Shown piece after piece: positions 18,192 to 22,793 of a DNA stretch of 22,793 nucleotides. Origin of the DNA: Porphyra umbilicalis (lineage: Eukaryota > Rhodophyta > Bangiophyceae > Bangiales > Bangiaceae); contig KV919323.1 in the NCBI GenBank assembly GCA_002049455.2, positions 1 to 22,793 of the forward strand. Direction: 5' to 3'. The notes under the pieces are model-generated. The model searched no databases. It had not been told where the DNA came from and saw only the letters and a list, made by a program, of their open reading frames with translations. Each line of letters opens with the position of its first letter. The first letter of the stretch is position 1. The position numbers and the translations under genes were made by a program.

Positions 18192-19129
18192 TCATGGCCC
18201 AAAGCAGCGCAGCTCCCGCCCGTTCATCTTTTGCACGGGCCGGTTGACCCCCCGCCGCGTCGCGTGGATGTCCCGCGCGAACCGCGCCAGCTGCGACCGC
18301 GACGCGGCCACCTCCGCGCCCTGCACCAACCACGTGACGCCTTAGGTGCACGGGGGCGTGGTCAGGGACCCCTTCCACGAGCAAAAGCCCGAACCGGGGA
18401 CGAGGAGGTTATCCCACATATTCTCCACCCCGACCGGCGCGTGGCCCTCGAGGCCGTCGAGCACCTCGTCGAGCACCACGTTGGCTTGGCCGGGGTGGAG
18501 GAAGACGGCGAGGACGGCGAGCTTGCGGGGGGGGGCGTCCCCGGGGCCGTCCCGTGCCCTCCAATCGTCGTCGGTGGTGTTGGGTGCCGCCTCGCCGGCG
18601 GCTGCCGCCGGTGTCGGCTGCGCCGCCGCCGGTGTCGGCTGCGGCGCGGTGGCCATGACCAGGTGGGCCTCCATGGCGAGGGGCTTGCCCGCGCGCCGGT
18701 GCTCGGACGCTTCGTGAAAGTGGAGGTTGTCGAAAAAGTAGGTTTCATCGTCCCACTCGAGGGTGCCACACGTGCCAAACACCTCGCACGTGGTCGCCAT
18801 GTTGACTTTGCCGGCGTGGGGGACGAGCGCAAAGGCGCGGGGGAGGGTGACGATGCGGTCGACGGTCATGTTGTGGATGGGGGGGGGGACCTCGGCGGGG
18901 ATGTCAATGGGCGACTGCCGCTGGCCGCTGCCGCAAACGCGGTAGGCGGGGTCGAGCTCCGCCCAGTGCTCGGGGCCGTGGGCGCCAGCCGAGTAGTCCC
19001 ACACGCCGAGGTCGGCGGAGCGGGAGGCGCCGGGGAGCACCGGCCGCCCGTCGGCGGGGGGGCGCCGGCGGCGACGGCAATGGCAACGGCGGCGACGATG
19101 GGCATCCGCAGCAGCAAGCGGCGGGCCAT
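18192..19129 (-). CDS. Alpha-type carbonic anhydrase, secreted, with an internal TAA
   Basis: Zinc enzyme interconverting CO2 and bicarbonate. From ATG 19129 a signal peptide (MARRLLLRMPIVAAVAIAVA) is followed after a frame change in the C7 run 19056-19062 (one more base restores it) by the alpha-CA domain: CGSGQRQSPIDI, LHFHEASEH and MEAHLVM with zinc-ligand His at about 137, 139 and 156 of the restored model, and SLTTPPCT with the catalytic Thr. The Cys pair near QSPI and in PPC matches the usual disulfide. A Lys (AGKVN) seems to occupy the proton-shuttle His position. At 18342-18344 (residue 263) an in-frame TAA replaces the conserved Glu after PPCT, yet the same frame continues with GVTWLVQ and the conserved VNRPVQ to TGA (18192-18194). 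Restored length is 312. An Ala/Pro/Thr insertion (APQPTPAAAQPTPAAA) follows the third His. It may be a broken allele, a recoded gene or a base error. Confidence 0.88.
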
Positions 19130-19363
19130 GGTGACGGCGGCGAGGCGGCGGCGACGACCTGTGGGTTGGCCTTGGGGAAGAGGTGTATCGGCCTTGGCGG
19201 GTCGAGGGCGTCTTGACGTTGGGGAGGTGTCGAGGATGGGCCGTCTGGTGCAGCCGGGCGGGAGGTTGGTATCACCGTATTGTTTGCGTGGGCGATGCTT
19301 GGGAGTGGGGGCGGTGGGTTGATGCCGGCTACGCGGACTCCGCCACAATGCGCCGGCCACCCT

Positions 19364-19370
19364 CTTTATA
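19364..19370 (-). promoter_or_regulatory. TATA box for carbonic anhydrase
   Basis: On the minus strand GTGTATAAAGAGG contains TATAAAG. No ATG occurs on that strand between it and the chosen start at 19129, so with initiation about 30 bp downstream the leader would be about 200 nt and the signal-peptide ATG would be the first AUG. That supports both the start and the signal-peptide model. Confidence 0.55.
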
Positions 19371-21793
19371 CACTCGGGGGCGGGTGAGACAGTTCAGTTT
19401 GGTTGCCCTCACGCTGCCCTGGGAGGCTCGTTCGCCCGGTCCGAGCCCGCTCAGCCGTCCGTTTGCACCCCGTCTCGGCCGCGCACCGCCAAGGCGACCG
19501 ACTGCACGGCGGGCGCGCCGAGCGGCCGGGTGCGCCGGCGCACCCGACCGCTGCCAAGCCCCCCCGCTGGCACGCCGGGCGGTTGTCTGCCGCAAGGCCA
19601 CAAGGAAAAAGACCCGGCGAGCGCCCTGGGCTCCCTCTTGACACCCCCCTGGCTCCCACTGGGCCCGCAGCGTGGCTGCGCCTCGCAAAAAAGTTGTGGA
19701 TGTCCGTCGAGCCCCACTAGCCCCGCCTCCCCTGTTTGGGGAAAAAATCTGCCCCCGCGCCGCGCGCAGCGTCACGCCCGTCTGGACGAGACGCACCCGC
19801 GCCAGCCGCCGCGGCACGCCAGCTGGCCAGTGGGGAAGAGCCAAGTGGGCGACTGTATGCAAACGTAGTCGGACCCGTGTGGTGGAAACGCAACGAGGGG
19901 CGGCGGGCGCGGCGACGGGCGCGCCCCAAAAAAACCGCCCCCACTGCTTGCCCCCCGGGGAGCCCCGCGGCGCGAGTGCGCGGCGAGCCCCCCCACTGCG
20001 TGCCTCCACTGTGCGAGCGCCCGGCGAGGGGTGTGTGACGAGGGTGGCGCGGGCGCCGCCGCAGCCGCGCGGGAGCTCACCCCCCGCTGCCGACGTCCCC
20101 ACCACCCATCCACCCCCCCCACCGGCCGCTCATCCGCCACTACGTACCGTCGGCGGGAGCCGTAACGGCCAGAGGTGCAGACGCGGCCCCACCGGTGCCC
20201 TCGTAGACGCCTTCCTTGGGCGCCGCCGCACCCATTGTTTTTCTGCAACGGGCGGCGGTGCGGCTCCCACCGACGCAGGCACGCCGTCCAGGCGGCGCCC
20301 TGCACCCCCGCGGGGGGGCCTATGGATATCCTATCCCGGGGGTTCCCACCCAGCTGGCGCCGCCGCCGCCGGGGACCGCCCCGCTTCCCCGATCCACCGC
20401 GCCCCGCGCGCGCGCGGCCGGCGCGCAGGGGCGGTGGCGGCTGCCAAAAACGCCAGGGGCTATTTTTTTTGTGTCGCCACCAAAGCAGGGGGGGTGCGCG
20501 CCGCTCCCGTGTCTGCTGGTGAAGCGGCGGTCACCCCCCGGCGTGTGTGTGAGGTCGGGCGCCGCTCGCCGTGACGGTGCCGCCGCAGCCGTCCATATTG
20601 GGGCGGGTGGGGCGCGCGAAGCGCCCGCCCGTTGCCGTTGGTCCCCCCTGGCCGCCCATACACTGGCGCACGTGGGCGGCTGCGGGGGGGGGCGTCACAG
20701 GCGGTCCCAGACGCCCCTGACAGGGGGGTGCACGCGCCCAAAACAGTTCACTGCTGCGGCGGGGCGCGCCAGATCGGGGGCGGCCGGCCGGCGGCGACGG
20801 CTGGGGGCCAGACCGACGGCGAGAGGGCTTGGTCACGGGCGCCCTTTTTTATCTTGTGAATCTGGACGCGGTTGTGTGGATGAACTCGGGGATACGTGCG
20901 AGGTGGATGCGCAGGTCGTGGACCAAAAGGGAGGCGCTCCACGGCCTCCCACACAAAGTGCTTGCCCGGTGAGGATAGGGGGTGTGTCCCGCCTCTCCTG
21001 AAGCAGCTTGCCCCCAGAGTGCGGTCGCGGAACCAGCCAGATTGAGAGGGCTAGAACGCTGTTGGGTACCGCGCCACACGTCCACGCAGCGTTGCACGGT
21101 CAAGAGACAAGCGTACAGTCCGAGCGCTCACGTAGCACCTCGTCATTGGCAAGCCACCCTGAATGCGTACGCTGCTCGTCACGACCGACGATCCGGCCAC
21201 TCGATCCACCGGGGCAGGAGGCTTCCGCGGAGGCGCCGACGCGAGCCGCCACACGGGTGAAGGGGCGGCGCCTGGATTTCAATGGCCAAACGCGCGCCGA
21301 CGGAGCATTGCTGGCACCGGTGCTGCGTGGCTGCCCCCCGATTTGGGGGACGCGCTGGCTGCCAAACCCCCTTTGTGGCGCTCCGCGCCCGAGACCACGT
21401 GGGGCGGTGGCCAGCCGTTTGCACGTACGTACCGGTCCACGCGCGCTCTTCAATGGGTGGCGCTGTGCAAGCGTGCCGGGGAGAAGGCGGCCGAGCCGCT
21501 TAACTTTTACTTTCGTTCCATAGCCTGGATTGACACATGAACTCAGGCGTACTGACCGATTTAGCCGAGGAGCTGATTCGTGTGCGAAGGGGGCGCGCGC
21601 CGCCGCGGCCGCACGGAGAGGGAGTGGGGCAAAAGGGAAAAAGCATGCCGCGGTTGCCCCCGTCCGCGGCCGCTACGCCAACAAACTCGCCCTGTGCTTG
21701 AACAACGTGATACTGGGTATCCATGCGTGCATGGAGGAGCATCGCAGCTCGGTTCTCGGTATCCTATGACCTACCCACACCGCCCCTGCTCAG
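19371..21793. other. 2.4-kb stretch without a recognisable gene
   Basis: Several long frames are open on both strands (for example 19672-20574 plus, 19329-20105 minus), all Arg/Ala/Pro-rich and unlike any family I know; they overlap one another as expected from GC-rich sequence. A short frame 21163-21540 starting MRTLLVTTDDPATRST and ending NFYFRSIAWIDT looks slightly more protein-like but has no support. The region should contain the CysRS 3' UTR (right end) and sequence upstream of the carbonic anhydrase promoter (left end). Confidence 0.5.
19519..19550. repeat. 32-bp near-perfect palindrome
   Basis: AGCGGCCGGGTGCGCC / GGCGCACCCGACCGCT pair at 15 of 16 positions without a spacer. It could form a cruciform or serve as a dimeric binding site. 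It lies about 150 bp upstream of the carbonic anhydrase TATA box. Confidence 0.7.
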
Positions 21794-22793
21794 CTACGGG
21801 GTGCCCCCCCCGGGAGGCTGCGCCGCCAAAAACTTTTGGTGCAGCTTGACCTGCCGCTCCCGCGCCTTGGCCAGCCGCTTCCGCGCGGCTTTGGGCAGCT
21901 CCGCCCCCCCCGCGTCGGCGGTCGGCAGGCCGTCCGCGTCAAAAGCGCCGTACTTCCCCGCGTACTCGCCGCCCCGAAACAGGTCGGCGGGCGGCACGCG
22001 GCCCGCCTCGAGCTCCGCCGCCGCCTTGGCCGCCGCCTCGGCCGCGCGCGCCGCCTTGGCCGCCGCCTTGGCCGCCTCCTCCGCCGCGAGGCGGGCGGCT
22101 TCGGCCGCCCACGCGGCGGGGTCTTCGAGCTTCCACAACGACGGCCGCCCGTCGGGGCGGTCCTCGAGCCGCACCCCAAGCGGCAGCAGCGTCGTGTCCC
22201 GCACCTCGTCGCACGCAGCGAGGATGCGCTTGATCGCCGCCGTCGCCGCCGCCGCGTCGCCGCCGCCGCCGCCGCCCGACGCGAGAGCCTCCCGCCCGGC
22301 GCTGCGGATCGAATCACGAAACGCCGACAGCGCGTCGAGGATCGGCGTGAGGACCGTTTCCGCCGACTCGGCGTCCCCGTCGGCGCCGCCATAGCCGACC
22401 TCCTCCCCCGCGTCGCCGCCCAACCCAAACACCCGCAGCATAAAGGTGAGGTACCGCGCCGCCGCGCGCACGACAGGTGCGTTGACGCCGCTGCCGCCAG
22501 GGGCGGCGAGGTACCCCTTGACCGACTTGACGAGGGCGAGGAGGGCGAGGAACGCCGCCGGCGTGTTAAAGTTGTCCTCCAACGCCGCCCGCACGGCCGC
22601 GCGGGTGGCCCCCAACTCGGCCAGCACCCCCGACGCGGCGGCCGACGGGCGCAAGCCCCCCGCCCGCCGGCGGTCGACGGCGCGGCGGCGGCCGAGGCGG
22701 CCTCGCGGAGCGCCGCCTTGACCGCCCCGAAAAAGTCGACGAGCGCCCGGTCGACGTTGACGACCTCGGCGAGCGCCGACTCGGCGTACACGG
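21794..22793 (-). CDS. Cysteinyl-tRNA synthetase, cytosolic type, C-terminal part (runs off the window)
   Basis: Charges tRNA-Cys with cysteine in the cytosol. Only the region after the catalytic core is present; HIGH and KMSKS motifs would lie beyond 22793. Reading from the edge: ALVDFFGAVKAALRE, then AALEDNFNTPAAFLALLALV, ARYLTFMLRVFGLGG, LTPILDALSAFRDSIR, LLPLGVRLEDRPDG, a charged Ala/Glu/Lys helix, and the eukaryote-type tail PPADLFR, KYGAFDADGLPTADAGGAEL, KLHQKFLA before TAG (21794-21796). Order and spacing follow the animal and plant cytosolic enzymes, including their C-terminal extension. One frame change occurs at the C6 run 22656-22661 (G6 on the coding strand); one added base joins the two parts. 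An Ala-rich linker replaces the Lys/Glu-rich linker of animal enzymes. Confidence 0.92.
   Translation of the reverse strand, partial: RVRRVGARRGRQRRPGARRLFRGGQGGAPRGRLGRRRAVDRRRAGGLRPSAAASGVLAELGATRAAVRAALEDNFNTPAAFLALLALVKSVKGYLAAPGGSGVNAPVVRAAARYLTFMLRVFGLGGDAGEEVGYGGADGDAESAETVLTPILDALSAFRDSIRSAGREALASGGGGGGDAAAATAAIKRILAACDEVRDTTLLPLGVRLEDRPDGRPSLWKLEDPAAWAAEAARLAAEEAAKAAAKAARAAEAAAKAAAELEAGRVPPADLFRGGEYAGKYGAFDADGLPTADAGGAELPKAARKRLAKARERQVKLHQKFLAAQPPGGGTP

Noticed and set aside
18342..18344. TAA as evidence for a genome-wide reassigned stop code
   Set aside because: RPS15 and CysRS end normally at TAG and no other conserved position in the window shows an in-frame TAA.
21163..21540. 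125-codon plus-strand frame beginning MRTLLVTTDD
   Set aside because: Slightly protein-like ends but no recognisable domain, and competing open frames overlap it on both strands.

Overview
The window is eukaryotic nuclear DNA, very GC-rich in its genes. Evidence: a cytosolic ribosomal protein gene (uS19/RPS15) split by a GT-AG spliceosomal intron, an Nsp1/Nup62-type FG nucleoporin, a secreted alpha-type carbonic anhydrase, and a cytosolic-type cysteinyl-tRNA synthetase. High GC, Ala/Gly/Pro/Arg-rich chance frames, long G/C homopolymers, few introns and an algal-looking alpha carbonic anhydrase suggest an alga. A bangiophyte red alga such as Porphyra/Pyropia is my guess, from general resemblance only.

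Layout: 1-9.6 kb is repeat territory of lower, more mixed GC. It holds a relic of a short-chain dehydrogenase (581-754), a 2.3-kb element with ~380-bp inverted arms (1091-3400) carrying a nested 339-bp MITE with a visible target duplication, a second MITE (3472-3765) with a degraded relative (about 6640-6880), a striking 43-nt hairpin (4255-4297), and a third inverted-repeat element (5215-5769) abutting a broken WD40-like reading frame on the minus strand. From 9.7 kb the region is genic: RPS15 (+, 9714-10398), an unrecognised acidic/Ser-Arg-rich protein (-, 11109-12020, probably extending upstream), a polytopic membrane protein (+, 13144-14571), the Nup62 homologue (+, 15192-17697), carbonic anhydrase (-, 18192-19129, convergent with Nup62, with a TATA box at 19364-19370), a 2.4-kb gap without a recognisable gene, and the C-terminal part of cysteinyl-tRNA synthetase (-, 21794 to beyond the window end).

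Two points affect interpretation. First, four genes (membrane protein, Nup62, carbonic anhydrase, CysRS) are interrupted by frame changes at or beside G/C homopolymers. Every change that can be read unambiguously has the same sign: one base too few in the printed sequence. This looks like systematic homopolymer under-calling rather than pseudogenes. Second, the carbonic anhydrase also has an in-frame TAA replacing the conserved Glu after the TTPPCT motif, while the conserved C-terminus continues in frame for 49 residues. A homopolymer error cannot explain that, so it may be a real nonsense allele, recoding, or a base error.

The genes are housekeeping functions of separate pathways (translation, nuclear pore, CO2/bicarbonate exchange) and form no evident functional cluster. 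I did not find a convincing new multi-gene system.
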